The notes: generated from the sequence alone by a model not told the origin. A stretch of 64,000 nucleotides of DNA from Tremella fuciformis (GCA_032768795.1 CP136494.1:2170001-2234000); one strand, 5' to 3'; counted from the first letter of the stretch, positions 21,916 through 33,352 are shown. Numbers and translations are program-made.

Positions 21916-23980
21916 CTAGGCAAAGTACGGCTCGGCCGCAATGTGCTCCAGCATGGCTTTTATGCGAAGAGACAGCTTGTGCGAGTGATAACGACCGTGT
22001 TGCAGGGTCCCGACCATGAGCCAGAGGTTCGGAACACCCGTGTCGCGCCAAGCAGAGTTGAGCTCTCCCTCGTCGTCCATGCCCCAGATAGGCCCACAGC
22101 GGTCGGCGACCTCATCCCCCAGCGTGCGCCTGACCGAGTCGATGGTGTTGCTGAAGCCCGTGGCCATGATGACGAGATCGTACTGCTGCTCGCGCTCGCC
22201 GTTGAGGACGACCGCGTCCTCGGTGAAGCGAACGGGATAGCCGTGCTCGACCTTGATGTTGCCGTTGATGATATGCTCGCACGCCCCGGCGTCGAAATAG
22301 AACCCGCCGTTCTTGGTGTACCCGAGGGTCTGGACCCCGGTCCCGCGCTGGCCGCGCCACGTGCGGAAGCCGCGCTTGTTCATGCCGTCCGTGAGCTCCT
22401 TGTCGAGCTCTGCGAGCTCGGCGGCACCACGCCGGCCGAGCTCTTCGCCCGGACCGACGGGCATGCTGTATGCGAGCCTGTCGGCGGTGGCGAGGTCGGG
22501 TCGCTTGCCGTTCTCCGGCTTGTAGAGGGCCATCAGGCGCGGCACCGAATGCTCGAGAGACATGATGTAGGTCGGAGAGCGCTGCAGGATGGTGACGTCG
22601 ATGCCGCGCCGGGCAAAGTCGTAGGCGGTATCGAAGCCAGAGGACGAGGTGCCGACAACGAGGACTTTCTTGCCGACCCACTCGCGCGAGCTGTCGTGCG
22701 ACGTGGAGTGGCGCAGGGCCTTTTTGAACTTGTCCATGCCGGGGATCTTGGGCATGTACGGCACACCGGCGAGGGAGGTGGCCATGACCTGTGACATGAG
22801 TGGTGAACATGGTGTCGCCATGGAAGGCACTCACGACGTGTTTGGGGTGCAGGACGCGTTCCTTGCCGTTCCGGTTGATCGCGATGGTCCACTCGCCATG
22901 CTCGTCTTGAGCCGCGGAAGAGACGTTCGAGCTGGTCCAGGTGTACAGCTCCATGGCGCTCGCATACCACTCGAGCCAGTCGCCAAGCTTCTGTGCGGGC
23001 GTGTAGACGGGCCAGTGCTCGGGGTAAGGCATGTACGGCAGGTGGTCTCCCCAGTGAGGGAAGTGGAGAGAAAGAGCCTCGTATCGCATACGCCAGTTGT
23101 CGCCGATCCTGGCATTGCGCTCGACGACCAGCGCTGGGACGCCGAGAGCCTTGAAGCGCGCAGCGAGCATGAGGCCACTAAATTATTAGTCACTGCATTG
23201 TCGAGTAGGGGAGCTGCGCACTTGTGTCCGCCACCGACAATCAGTACGTCGGGCTGCTTGCCCTCAAACTCGGTATCCTTCTGTCTCTGCGCGGACCAGG
23301 AGATGTCCCCGATCATGTGCCCGTCGCGATTAGGCAGCTCGGGGAAACCGTGCAGGCTCTCGATGACGGTGTGGAGGGTCCATATGCGCAGGCCCGAGGG
23401 GGTGTTCACCAGGTTGACCACGGCCGAAGCGCCGGCTTTGTCTGTATCGAAGGTGATGTGGAGCTGGAGGAACGAGAGGTCGGGGTACGGCCGCTGCACG
23501 GCGGGCTTGGGGTCGATGATCTTGAGGTTCGTCACTGGTGTACGGGGCAGGAGTTCCTTGGCGGCGTGCGAGATTTTGTCTTTGCCGTTGAAGGTGCGGT
23601 ACGTCCAGGTGAAGACGACCTTGTCGCGCCACACACCTGTGCCTCAGCTCCCTTCATCACATACTTTGAGAAGTATCCTCACCGGTGTCCAAGAAGAGGT
23701 CGGCAAAGGCCTGAGTGTCCCTTGACTCGAGGACGACATCGAGGTTCTGCACAAAGTCCGACGCGAGCGCCTCGGCGCTCTTGGCTTTCTCGTCGAAATC
23801 AAGGAACCCATTGTCGAGCGTGGGCAGGGGCGCGTTGTACTTGAAGTCGTACATGTAGTCGTCGGCGACCGGGGGCGAGACATAGTCGTGCGCCTCATGA
23901 TGGGCGACCTTAGCCTTGAGCGCGGCGATGTTGTCAAACGACTCGGTGTCGGGGGCTTCGCGCGTGGAGATGGGTGCCAT
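21916..23980 (-). CDS. Flavin-containing monooxygenase with N-terminal SnoaL/NTF2-like domain
   Basis: The start at ATG 23980 gives MAPISTREAPDTESF; an in-frame ATG at 24007 is possible. Residues of about 60-180 look like an NTF2/SnoaL fold (FADLFLDTG...WRDKVVFTWTYRTF...TVIESLHGFPELP). The FAD-binding motif is VLIVGGGHSGLMLAARF, followed by VERNARIGDNWRMRYEALSL and FPHWGDHLPYMPYP. A second nucleotide-binding motif is VLVVGTSSSGFDTAYDFARR. The C-terminal ATG motif is LVIMATGFSNT. The protein ends HKLSLRIKAMLEHIAAEPYF. At least four exons. YUCCA/Baeyer-Villiger-type enzymes have this layout. The substrate is unknown, and so is whether it belongs to the sugar neighbourhood. Confidence 0.88.
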
Positions 23981-24427
23981 CGTGCGTCTTGCTGTGGCGC
24001 GGTGCACTGATGAGGGTGATAGAGGGAGGGGGCAGACATTCTCTGGGCTGCTCTTTTATGTTCTGCGTGTCCGATATCGGCGCCCTCGCCCCCGCGATGG
24101 TCAGACGTGCATGCACGCTGTGCAACGGGATTTGCCATCTTTGTCGTGTCGTGGGGCACGGAGGAGCAAATGCCGACCGGTATGACATGGACCTGTCTCA
24201 TGGGTCCCACTCGCTGGCCCAGCTATGCATGCTGGGCAGACTACCCATCGTGTCTGCGTTGAGTGCGCGAATAGTCCAGCTCCTAGCTCTCGTAGCCGCT
24301 GGAAACTCCGATCGCGGACAATGCTGAGCCGGCGATGAACACTTCCATCCAGGACAGACCTGGGCTCGACTCTGACATCATGCATCTACAGGACGAGCAC
24401 GTGCACGGCCGTCTATAACTGTAACAT
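23981..24427. other. Intergenic region
   Basis: This region of about 450 bp holds the promoter of the monooxygenase and the 3' flank of the aldo-keto reductase. No further gene seen. Confidence 0.4.
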
Positions 24428-25596
24428 CTACCACGGCTTGAGCGGGAACTTCTTCTCAGCCTCGGTATCGAAGATGTTGATGGGCCACAGTGCAGGCGTG
24501 TACTGCGCGGGGACATTTCCGCGAACGGGATGAGCCCTGCCCGCCGCCGAGATGGCCTCAAAGTCCTCGTCGGACAGCTCAAAGTCTTCAAAGTTGGCCT
24601 GGTCTCAGTCTCGCTTGACACCGGAGAGGGGAGAGGGGCAGCTCACGGCAATACGGCTGGGCGTGACGGACTTGGGGATGACGCAGAAGCCCTGGTGCGC
24701 GGCCCACTGGATGCAGACCTGGGCGGGCTGCTTGCCGAGCTTGTTAGCAATGGCGACGATCTCGGGCAGGTCGACCATCTTGGCCTTGCCGGTGGTGTTG
24801 TTGCCCGTCGGAGAGTAGGCGGTGATCTGGATACCCTTCTCCTTGCCTGAGCATCAGTGATCCCTCCAGCTCAGCACCAGCAGCCGGATCATGCTCACAG
24901 TACGCGAACAGCTCGGGCTGCACCAAGCCTGGGTGCGCCTCGATCTGGTTGAACGCGGGCACGACGCGCGTGGCCGCGATCATCTCCTCCAGCTGCGCCT
25001 TGTTGAAGTTGCTGACGCCGATGGCGCGCACCTTGTCCGTCTCCCTGTAGATCCGCACCACCTCCTTCCACGTCTCGACGAGCGGCGGCGCATCACGGTC
25101 GATCCACCGTGCGAGGGGGTCCGAGTTGGGCTCGAGCGGCAGGAGGGCGCCGCCGGGGACCATGGCCACGGGCCAGTGGATGAGGTATGCATCGAGGTAC
25201 GGCGTGTCGAGCTCCCTGAGCGTCGCGTCGAGGTCTTTCTCGACCAGCTCGACGCGGTGGCTGTTGTTCCACAGCTTGGAGACGATGAAGAGCTGGTCGC
25301 GCGGGACGCCGCCGGCTTTGATGCCCTCTGCGACCTCGGGCTGGTTGCCGTACACGATGGCGCAGTCGATGTGCCGGTAGCCGGCCTTGATGGCCGCGGT
25401 GACGCTGCTGATCAGCTGGATGCCCCCGGGAGAGAGCAGCTGGAAGGGACTGACGCGGGGCCGACCTCGCCCGGGGCGGACTGCCAGGTGCCGTAGCCGA
25501 CAAGGTCGACCTTGGCGCCTGTGTTTCTGGTGGTCAGACATACTCTGGCCGTAGCAGAGCACGAGCTCACAGCGTGGCCTGGCGATGAGAAGACAT
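24428..25596 (-). CDS. Aldo-keto reductase
   Basis: This NAD(P)H-dependent reductase of sugar aldehydes/ketones starts at ATG 25596 ([20 protein letters not shown]). The second intron has donor GTCAGT and acceptor GATCAG, which restores [18 protein letters not shown]. The catalytic tetrad is visible: Asp and Tyr in [11 protein letters not shown], Lys in [11 protein letters not shown] and His in YLIHWPV. Other landmarks are [46 protein letters not shown] and [11 protein letters not shown] in the cofactor-binding loop. The end is [20 protein letters not shown]. Four to five exons, about 320 aa. It resembles glycerol dehydrogenase/xylose-reductase-type fungal AKRs; the exact substrate cannot be told. 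It is divergent from the KduD-like gene at 26006. Confidence 0.9.
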
Positions 25597-26005
25597 GGTG
25601 GTCAGTTGTAGTTGATCAGCCAGACAGATGAGATGAAACGACGACAAGAAAGGAGCACAGTATCACCCTTCAGGAGCCGTGAGCCGTGTCAGAAGCTTGA
25701 TATCCGACGAGTCCAAGAGAGCGGGGTCAACGGGAGGCCCTGTCCATACCAAGCCATAGTTACTGTACTTGCGCTAGAGGACTGCCCTCCTTGCGGGTTG
25801 CAAGGGATGGAGAGAGAGTAGATCAGATGCGATGATCCGAGCAATATCCGCGACCGGACCGGAACGTCCGACGTCCCCGACCACCCCGAAGCTTCTCTCC
25901 CATCTATCTTTTCACCACCCCGAGCGGTCAGTCACGGCAACAGCGGCCAGCTGATATATCCGCCTCGAACATACAGCTCAAGCCGTCCCTCCCACACGCG
26001 GCAAC
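25597..26005. promoter_or_regulatory. Divergent promoter between aldo-keto reductase and KduD-like dehydrogenase, with CGG/CCG inverted sites
   Basis: The 409 bp bidirectional region contains an inverted repeat at 25855-25870 (CGGAC, six bases, GTCCG). It can be read as CGG-N10-CCG or, from 25860, CGG-N5-CCG. This is a plausible Zn2Cys6 site shared by both genes; binding is inference. Confidence 0.4.
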
Positions 26006-26967
26006 ATGAGCTACCTCGAAGAGCTCTTCTCGCTCAAGGGCAAGACCGCCCTGTGCGTCCCCCCTCTCCCTCGCTTCTAGCTAGCCCAAAGGGGGATCAG
26101 CTGTGCTGACGGGCAGGGTCACAGGCGGGACACGGGGCATCGGCTCGAGTATCGCCCTCGCGCTGTCCAAAGCCGGCGCGGATCTGCTGCTCGTGCAGCG
26201 CGATACGTCCAACACGGCCACGAGGGACGCGGCGCGGCAGGCGGGCGGCAAGGCCGAGATTGTCGTGTGCGACCTGGCGGACAAGGAGCAGGTGCGGGGG
26301 TTGGTGCCGGGCATCGTGGACGGTGGGAGGGATATCGACATTGTCGTCAACTGCGGTGGGTCCTGCTTTCATCTTGCTCGCACGGTGCCGAAAGCTGAGG
26401 CGTCGCAGGCGGGATCCAGCGACGGCACCCCGTCGAAAACTTCCCGGACGAAGACTGGGACGCCGTCCTGCAGGTCAACCTGAGCACCGTCTTCACCATC
26501 ACGCGCGACGCCGGCAAACACATGCTGGAGAAGCGCGCGGACGCGGCATCCCGCGCGGCCAAGGGCAACGGGAAGATCATCAACATCACCAGTCTCAATG
26601 CGATGCAGGGCGGACTGAACATCGTCGCATACGCAGCGTCCAAACATGGTGTTCAGGGCATCGTACGTCTCCTACCCACATAGTATGATCGTCACTCGCT
26701 CACGCTCAGAACAAATCGTTCTCGAACGGCTGGGCATCACGGGGGGTCAACGTCAACGCCATCGCACCAGGCTACATCTCGACCGACATGAACGAAGCGC
26801 TGATTGCCGATCCCGTACGCTCTCGCCAGATCATGGAGAGAATACCGGCAGGACGATGGGGTACACCAAAGGACTTTGAAGGCGCCGTCGTCTTCCTCGC
26901 CAGCGGGGCCAGCGACTACGTCTCGGGAGAGTGCCTCGTGATCGACGGCGGATGGATGGGCAGATGA
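26006..26967 (+). CDS. KduD-type short-chain dehydrogenase (2-deoxy-D-gluconate 3-dehydrogenase-like)
   Basis: The ATG at 26006 opens [16 protein letters not shown]; splicing joins it to [20 protein letters not shown]. Introns follow NC[G] and HGVQGI. The spliced segment [20 protein letters not shown] carries the IQRR signature of KduD/2-deoxy-D-gluconate 3-dehydrogenases. The catalytic Ser ([13 protein letters not shown]), Tyr and Lys ([12 protein letters not shown]) are present, as are [39 protein letters not shown] and the terminal [15 protein letters not shown]. Family members oxidise 2-keto-3-deoxy sugar acids or deoxygluconate. With the neighbouring lactonase and dehydrogenases this points to sugar-acid metabolism. 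Confidence 0.9.
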
Positions 26968-27095
26968 TCCGCATCGGCCGACATTCTCTTCCGAGTTCAC
27001 ACACTGCATAAGTAGATGACATGCACATGGCAACGCGATACGGAAGACGTCTATGAACCGATCATGTATGACAACAAGCAAGTCTGGAGTCTGAT

Positions 27096-29258
27096 CTAAT
27101 AACGGTCAAAATGCAACTTGGGAGTCTTGAACACCGAGTCGATGTCGAGCTGTTGGGTATAGGCCAGCCACGCAAAGAGGGGGGCGAGGACAAGAAGGGC
27201 GCCTAGGGCGAGGGAGATGAACATCGGTAGCATGTCAGTGAAGATATGCGAGAATTTACGCGGGTGACGGTGGTCGAGAGACGACTTCAACGGTCGGCTA
27301 GCCGAGGTATAGGAGTGCGGCTCGGGTAATTTGAGATCGGCTAGGATCGCCTCCATGCATAGCTTGGAGCCGGCGATGGCGATGGGAACCTGGCATTCAG
27401 CTGGGATCCTGCCCTAAGATCGCGGTACTCACTCCTGTGCCAGGATGGGCACTCGCTCCCACAAAGTAGGCGCCTTTCAGCTTCTGATGCCTCGCTTGGT
27501 GTCGGAAGCTGAGGACGTTGAAGAAATCATGCACAATCCCCAAGATTGAGCCATGGGTGAGGTTGAACTTGTCCTTCCACGTCAACGGGGTGTTGTATTC
27601 CTCCCAGACAATCTTCTCTCGCAGACCCTTGATACCCAATCGAGTCTCCAGTATTCCGATAACCTGACCTCTGGCCCGCTCGACGAGGACTGGCCAATCT
27701 TGCGAGTCGTGCACCCCGTCGTCAGAGAGGACATGGGTGCTGGCAGAATCCCGAATCAGGTGACCAGTGGGCACGAGAACTACGAGAGCGTCTTTGCCTT
27801 CCGGAGCAGCAGACGGATCACTACCTGTAAGACAAGGGCACAAACGCGAGACAGGACATACACCCTGGAAGGGACATTGACGTAGAAGCTCGGCTCGCGA
27901 GGCATACCGCCTCGCTTGAAGATGTCATCGAACGATTCCTTGTAGTGCTCTGCCTGAAGGTCAGCAGTGTCGCACGTTTCAGGGGACTCACTAGGAAGAT
28001 GTTGTGAGCATTCAGCTGAGGAATGATCGAGTCCATCGCCCAGTAGAACGAGATGGACGAGCATCTGACGTCAGCATGGCCGCATCATCGCAGACGGCAG
28101 ACTCACGAGTGAGGCTTGCCCTCGAGCCTCCTGGCAAGCTTGGGGTCCAAGAGACTCTTGGCCTTCTCGATGACAGTATCAGCGACCTCTTTGACCTTGC
28201 TAGTCGGCGAGTCAAGACGAAAGAGATTGTTGTGTGCCCAGACCAGGTCGGCATTGACAACGACCACATCTGCCTTCTGCTCGGTGCCATCCGCCAGCTT
28301 GACACCGGTCGCCCGACCGTCGGCGTATGTGACCGTGTCTACAGGAGAGTCGTAATGGACTTTGGCCCCGTAAGACTTGGCAATCTCCAAGAGGGATTCA
28401 GGGACCCGGTTGAAACCGCCACGGGGGTACCACTGAGTTTCAGCATGGAAGCACAAGCCTGGTCAGGTTGTCATAACTCACGATGCCCTCGCAAGTCTCT
28501 GTCCATTGCAGCAGGGTGTAGGTGCCCGGCGAGTCGAAGGGCGAGCTGCCCATGTACATCGAGCCGAAGCTGAAAGCCCGGCGCATCCTGTCCGTCCTGA
28601 AGTGCTTCTCGCACCGCTTCCACATCGACGTAAAGGCATGCAGCGAGGTAACATTGTAGATGAAGGAAGGCCGGAGAAGACAGAAGAGCGAGGGGAAGGA
28701 CTTGCTCAAGACAAGATCGTAGGAGAGCTTGGCGTGTAGGTAAGCTTCCCTGAAGGTATGAGCTCAACTAGAGACGCAAACAGCCCTGGTACTCACCGCA
28801 AGAACCCCTCGAGTCCCTCGATGCCGGCGGGACCCTCGAACCGCTCGACCTCCTGAGCCAGAGCTGCGCGATCGCTGGACAACTCGACCTTCTCGCCATC
28901 GTGGAAGTGCACGACGTAGTTTGGATGACACTGCACCAGATCAATGTGCTCCTCGAGCGACGTGCCGAGGTCCGAGTAGAGCTGCCGGAAGAGGGGAGGG
29001 AGGAGGAAGAGAGAAGGGCCTTGATCGAAGCGGTAGCCGTCGTGATGGATCAAGCTGCACCTGCCGCCGGAGAAGGCGTTCTTTTCGTAGACGTCGACGT
29101 CAAAGCCCGCATGCGCGAGTCTGGCCGCTGTCGCACACCCACCAACACCCGCCCCTGGGGGTCAGTGAGCAGCCGAGGCCACATCGGAGAGAGGAAGGCT
29201 CACCGATCACGATGGCTTTGGGCCTTGCGCCGTTGGCGGTCGTCTTGTCGCTGGACAT
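27096..29258 (-). CDS. crtI: Phytoene desaturase (carotenoid biosynthesis)
   Basis: This FAD-dependent desaturase introduces the conjugated double bonds of lycopene-type carotenoids from phytoene. The start at 29258 gives MSSDKTTANGARPKAIVIGA; the first intron splits the FAD motif GAGVGGCATAARLAHAGFDV. The next segment is VYEKNAFSGGRCSLIHHDGY and FDQGPSLFLLPPLFRQLYSD. Middle: PSFIYNVTSLHAFTSMWKR, FSFGSMYMGSSPFDSPGTYT, WYPRGGFNRVPESLLEIAK. The C-terminal bacterial-type phytoene dehydrogenase signature spans GAYFVGASAHPGTGVPIAI, and a hydrophobic anchor LPMFISLALGALLVLAPLFA lies near the end, as in fungal enzymes. Eight or so exons. No crtYB neighbour is in the window. It implies a pigmented yeast if expressed. 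Confidence 0.93.
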
Positions 29259-29863
29259 GGCGAATGATGAGGTGTCAGCGAGAAGTAGAGAGGAGTAGGG
29301 AGTGATCTTGAGGTCGGAGTGGGCGTGGGGGGATCATGTGCGAGGAGGGGAGGGAATGATATGAGCATTCGAGGGATACGATAGAAGCAAGAGAGACATG
29401 GGACACGATCTGGTGACAAACCTCTTTCCCTCGTCGTTTTCACGTGGCAGTGACGCAATCTAATCACCCCTTTCCTCGGTCGTCTCTCTCGTCTCTACAA
29501 GATGCAGTAACTTACGAATAGACAACAGCATTGACATGGACAGCATGCTCGTCGGTCTCGCTTCAGAAGCAAAGGGCATAGCGCCGGGAGACCGAGACGC
29601 CGAAACACACGAAAGGAACGACTTCGTGAAAGTGATATCACGAATCGACCCCTGGCATGTCGTCGAAGCCATGATCGATCCTATCACTTCTCCCTGGCTC
29701 TGCTTCGCATGCTTGCTTGAGCCCAGTTTTTTTTCACATTGTTGCCTCCTCCTTTCTGCTTTGAGTCAAGGAAGTCTACGACTCACTTCCAGTGCGACTA
29801 GACCAATGTTCACTCTCTTTGCCGGCTGTGTTTGCCACCTGTCTCGACAGCAATTCAATCAAC
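29259..29863. other. Intergenic region at the left border of the orphan-gene island
   Basis: Contains the crtI promoter and the upstream region of the first orphan gene. Pyrimidine-rich tracts occur near 29720-29760. The sequence becomes visibly more AT-rich from about 29.5 kb rightward. Confidence 0.4.
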
Positions 29864-30565
29864 ATGCCACGAGCCTCATTCAATGAGGAGTCTACGACGA
29901 GGAATGCGAGTGAAAGAGTTAGCATCGGCACCAGCGGTGTCCTTCTCGGTCATACACTCCCTATACCGAGTGAGATGGATCCAGAGGCTGATTGCCTCTT
30001 CCCGGTTGAGTGGTGTCAAGAAGCCCAATCCCGCGGAGAGGGGTCACACCGCTGCTTTCGCATGGATCCGACGTCAATGGACCGTGTGTTTCGCTTGGAG
30101 ACCAACCTAGGTGACCAACAAAGTTTCACTTGCCGGGCAGACAATTTCTGCGTGCCGTTGAGAAAATACGTCGACCAAGGCGCAACTTGGTGGGATTTCG
30201 GCGATTCAGCGTTCTCATCGGTCATCAAGAATGTTAATCTGACCTTCGACAGCGGGCCCATCATGCCACAGGTTCCCATTATGGGCTCTCCATACACTGT
30301 CTGTGTCTTCACAAACGGGCCAAACGGCGGCAATTTGCGGCAACCGGTCGACCTTCCGCGCGGCATGCGCCAAGCTCTTGAGCACATGACCATTGGTCGG
30401 GCGGTTGGTCTGCTCGATCTTTGCACCTATCAGGCTTCTGGGGACCCTGGAACGCCTTCAGTGACGGAGAGCGACCGAGTGCAACGCTCCAATCGACTCA
30501 TCTCACCAACCCAGGTCATCCGGATATCTCCTGCAAACGAGCGTCTTTATATCACACTTGCATAG
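29864..30565 (+). CDS. Orphan tandem-family member 1 (233 aa, unknown function)
   Basis: Single-exon frame, MPRASFNEESTTRN to ISPANERLYITLA. I do not recognise the family. It has no signal peptide or membrane segment. Shared features with the downstream paralogues: an EWC...SHRCFR segment (residues of about 49-65) matching member 5; a TC pair soon after; and the C-terminal block VDLPRGMRQALEHMTIG with LLDLCTYQA, which aligns with P.GLxxAL....(x)LDFxYxA in members 2, 3, 4 and 6. Cysteines at HRCF and FTC recur. Most divergent of the set together with member 2. The upstream TTG at 29792 is in frame but ATG 29864 is preferred. Confidence 0.6.
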   Translation: MPRASFNEESTTRNASERVSIGTSGVLLGHTLPIPSEMDPEADCLFPVEWCQEAQSRGEGSHRCFRMDPTSMDRVFRLETNLGDQQSFTCRADNFCVPLRKYVDQGATWWDFGDSAFSSVIKNVNLTFDSGPIMPQVPIMGSPYTVCVFTNGPNGGNLRQPVDLPRGMRQALEHMTIGRAVGLLDLCTYQASGDPGTPSVTESDRVQRSNRLISPTQVIRISPANERLYITLA

Positions 30566-31891
30566 CATTCCGTCCGGCTGCCATTAGCATGCAAGTTCGT
30601 CAAGACCCAACGCACGGGCCATCTCTGCACCATCAATCTTCGTCTGAAATCACGCTATGCATGTGCTACCGACCTCAAATCGTGTGAATACAGTCCAGGA
30701 CACCATTGTCTCCTATGCATACTTTTCCTTCACGTCCCCCGGGAAAGCAGTCCCAGTGCAAGTCTTGTGATTTCAGCACTGTCGCATGTCCCACGCAGAG
30801 CTGTTCAGTCTCCGACGGAGTTCTTAGTGATAGTGATGCGGCTACAAGGGACGAGCAGTCGAAGCGAGCCGATACACACCGCCCGTAGCTGAGCTTGAGA
30901 GGGGGAGCGGGTCTTTTACGCAGCTCACGGATCCCGTCCCTCTTCCACAAAGACATCACATCTCGTCAATAAGAGGAGAGGGCAAGAGAACGACCCCGAG
31001 CGATGTGGTAGGCATACGAACGTCATCATGCCTTCACCCAAAGTCCCACGTGCAGGGGCGTTACTATCCGCTTGCCGAATAATCCGTGCAGTCTCTGCCA
31101 CGTCAACTGGTCCTCTTGTCCCCGCATTAATGATCTGAAGCAGGGTGGTTCGCCGACTCAAGCTTATGCAGCCGCTGAGTCCATTGATTGCATTTCCACG
31201 CCTACATCTCTGACGCTTCGCCTCACGACAAGGATCTTTTCTGGCGAGAAGCTGCAGGTTAGAGGCCCGGCTGCAGACAAATGGTATTGACGCGTTGCGG
31301 TGCTCATCTATGCCCTGATTTGTAGCCATTCCCATGTCTTCTCCTTCTGCTTCCAATGACTGCTGTACTACTCCGGAGGGACCCCCCCAATCGGGGCCTC
31401 CCCACTTCTTCATGCGGCGCACCCCGCTCTTCAACGACTTTGAAATACAGTAGCGGGCGCCAGAACTCGTGGCCCGTTGCCAATCATCCTATTTGTAGCG
31501 CAGGGTGCACGGGATTACACCAATAGCATTTGCGTTTTGCCGGGGGCGTCGATTCCAGCACAGTGAAGGCTCACCAAGCCATGACCAAAAATACATAGAG
31601 GAAGTGAGAGCGAAGATCCATGACACTGTCACATTACCAATCTGTCAGTGATTGAATTGTCAATCTATATCCAATCTACGATACTCTCTCAGCGATCCAA
31701 TATACCTCGCAAGCTCATATATTCCAACGTCGATAGAACGTTTTGCACATAGCTCGTTGATCCTGTGTGTCTTTACGCGCATCAACGAAGGCGGTTCTAT
31801 GCTTCCCGAGCTGCCCTGTGGTGTATAAATACCAGGCAGACCTCCATCCGTCGCCCTCTCTCGAACCTCTCCTAGCGCATAACACTTCAAC
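30566..31891. other. Spacer between orphan genes 1 and 2, with TATA box for gene 2
   Basis: 1.3 kb without a convincing gene. A TATAAATA box at 31824-31831 lies 68 bp before the ATG of member 2. A GAAGGCG heptamer about 100 bp before that ATG resembles part of the promoter block seen before members 4 and 6. A 169-codon minus-strand frame (30925-31434) shows no recognisable features and is not called. Confidence 0.45.
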
Positions 31892-32599
31892 ATGCAAACA
31901 GACCCCTTGGTCGGATTCTCTCGCCGATTTGGGACCGACCCTGATTACGATCATCTCATCCTTACGGATTTGTGCGCAACTCATGAACAAATAGACAAAG
32001 CGCATCGCTGCTTTTTACTGGACTCTTGCAGAGAAGAGCGATTTTCTGTTGTGGTGGGCGAAAAGCTCGGCCGAAAAGCACTGACATGTACTGCTCCCCT
32101 TTCTCAAGTGCAGTTCACGTACGTATCGTACGAGGAGGTGAAAGGGGACAGCGTGGAAACCGTCCTGGTCCCGAAGACTCTGCCTCGTACCCTCTCAGAT
32201 ATCCTCCCAGAGGAAAGCTTTGCATCCTGGAAGGTTTATGGTCCGTACGCTGCGGATTCGCAGGAGCGAATCGGCATCGGTCCACAAAGGTCTGAGAGCC
32301 ACATTGTCGAGGTAGAGTCTCTCCCGATCGGTCTTCAACAAGCCATCCAAAGCCTGTCGTTGGGAGCTCCCCCAAAACAGCTCAAGTTTCTGCAATATGT
32401 CGCAGAGTATGATATCGGACCTGAAGAGGAAGATGATCATGCCCAAGAAAAAGCACAACCCGGAGAGAACGCTCACTCCGCAGAGCAAGCTCGGCGCCAA
32501 CAACAAGGCGAAGAGACCTCCTTTGTTGGAGGAGAGTACATCTTTTTCGAACCTATTGGGGAAGCACCCGATGGATCAATTGAGAACGATCCCAAGTGA
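31892..32599 (+). CDS. Orphan tandem-family member 2 (235 aa, unknown function)
   Basis: Single-exon frame starting MQTDPLVGFSRRFGTDPDYD. Shared family features: KAHRCFLLDSC near residue 37, LTC about 25 residues later, LPRTLSDILPEESF (compare TGT.LP.LLPPG in members 4 and 6), and VESLPIGLQQAIQSLSLG followed by LKFLQYVAEYD. The C-terminus is unusual: a long acidic/Gln-rich segment (GPEEEDDHAQEKAQPGENAH) that other members lack. The ATG lies 68 bp after a TATA box. No transmembrane or secretion signal. Function unknown. Confidence 0.65.
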   Translation: MQTDPLVGFSRRFGTDPDYDHLILTDLCATHEQIDKAHRCFLLDSCREERFSVVVGEKLGRKALTCTAPLSQVQFTYVSYEEVKGDSVETVLVPKTLPRTLSDILPEESFASWKVYGPYAADSQERIGIGPQRSESHIVEVESLPIGLQQAIQSLSLGAPPKQLKFLQYVAEYDIGPEEEDDHAQEKAQPGENAHSAEQARRQQQGEETSFVGGEYIFFEPIGEAPDGSIENDPK

Positions 32600-33352
32600 A
32601 CGGCTACTAACTGGTCCAGCGCCCACGAAGTGCCTACACTGTCATGGTGCCTTCCTGGTTCCCGATGTTCAATTCTGTGACTGCTCTGCATGTTCCTCCT
32701 CTGCCATTGAAAGCCCATCGTCTCTTCAAGAATTTTCGTTTTTTGACCCTTTGTACCATGCTTCTGCATGCACATACACGTTCTGTCCAATTTTCTTCTG
32801 CTAAGCCTAGGATTACGATGTTTCCTCAACCCAGGTTCACGGCATGAATTCTCATTCTGGGCTCGTGGGGTAGGGGTCTCAAGCCCTTCCGTACAGTATC
32901 ACGAGGCCCATGGGCTGGAAGATATGTTGAAGGGGTTCTTTCGTAACTTGGAGGGGCAAGGTGCGTTGCTCCCATCGATGCTCAGGTGAGAGGCAAGGTG
33001 TTCTGGGGACGCCTTATCTCATGAAGCGTAAGGATGGGTTCGGCCTTCCTGACCATCTTTTACAGCGATAGGTTGGCGGGCTGGGCCAACGTCCAAACCC
33101 CTCACGGATGATCTTTCGTGTTCGCGTTGTATGTTCTTCCACGACAAAATGAGCAACCCTGGCCTAAGGCTTCGGCGTGGGGTCCCAGGGAGGCGCAAAC
33201 CGGCCTGTTAGATGACAGGGCCCCACATAGTATGAGCGGAACGCCCGCACAAGCATGTCGAGGGCTGTCTTGGTGAGTCGCAGCCAGCCTCGATCACAGT
33301 CTGACGAGGAGCCCCCGCGATCTGAGCCCCGTCATACGTGAGTCTCACGTCG
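32600..33352. other. Spacer between orphan genes 2 and 3
   Basis: Short frames only. It may contain decayed sequence of a further family copy but no motif could be recognised with confidence. Confidence 0.35.

Noticed and set aside
22112..23170. 352-codon alternative frame inside the monooxygenase
   Set aside because: It starts with the true exon but then runs past its donor site into Arg/His-rich nonsense; the spliced model retains FAD and NAD motifs.
29207..29467. Minus-strand frame upstream of the crtI start
   Set aside because: Out of frame with the crtI start, with no domain; probably leader sequence.
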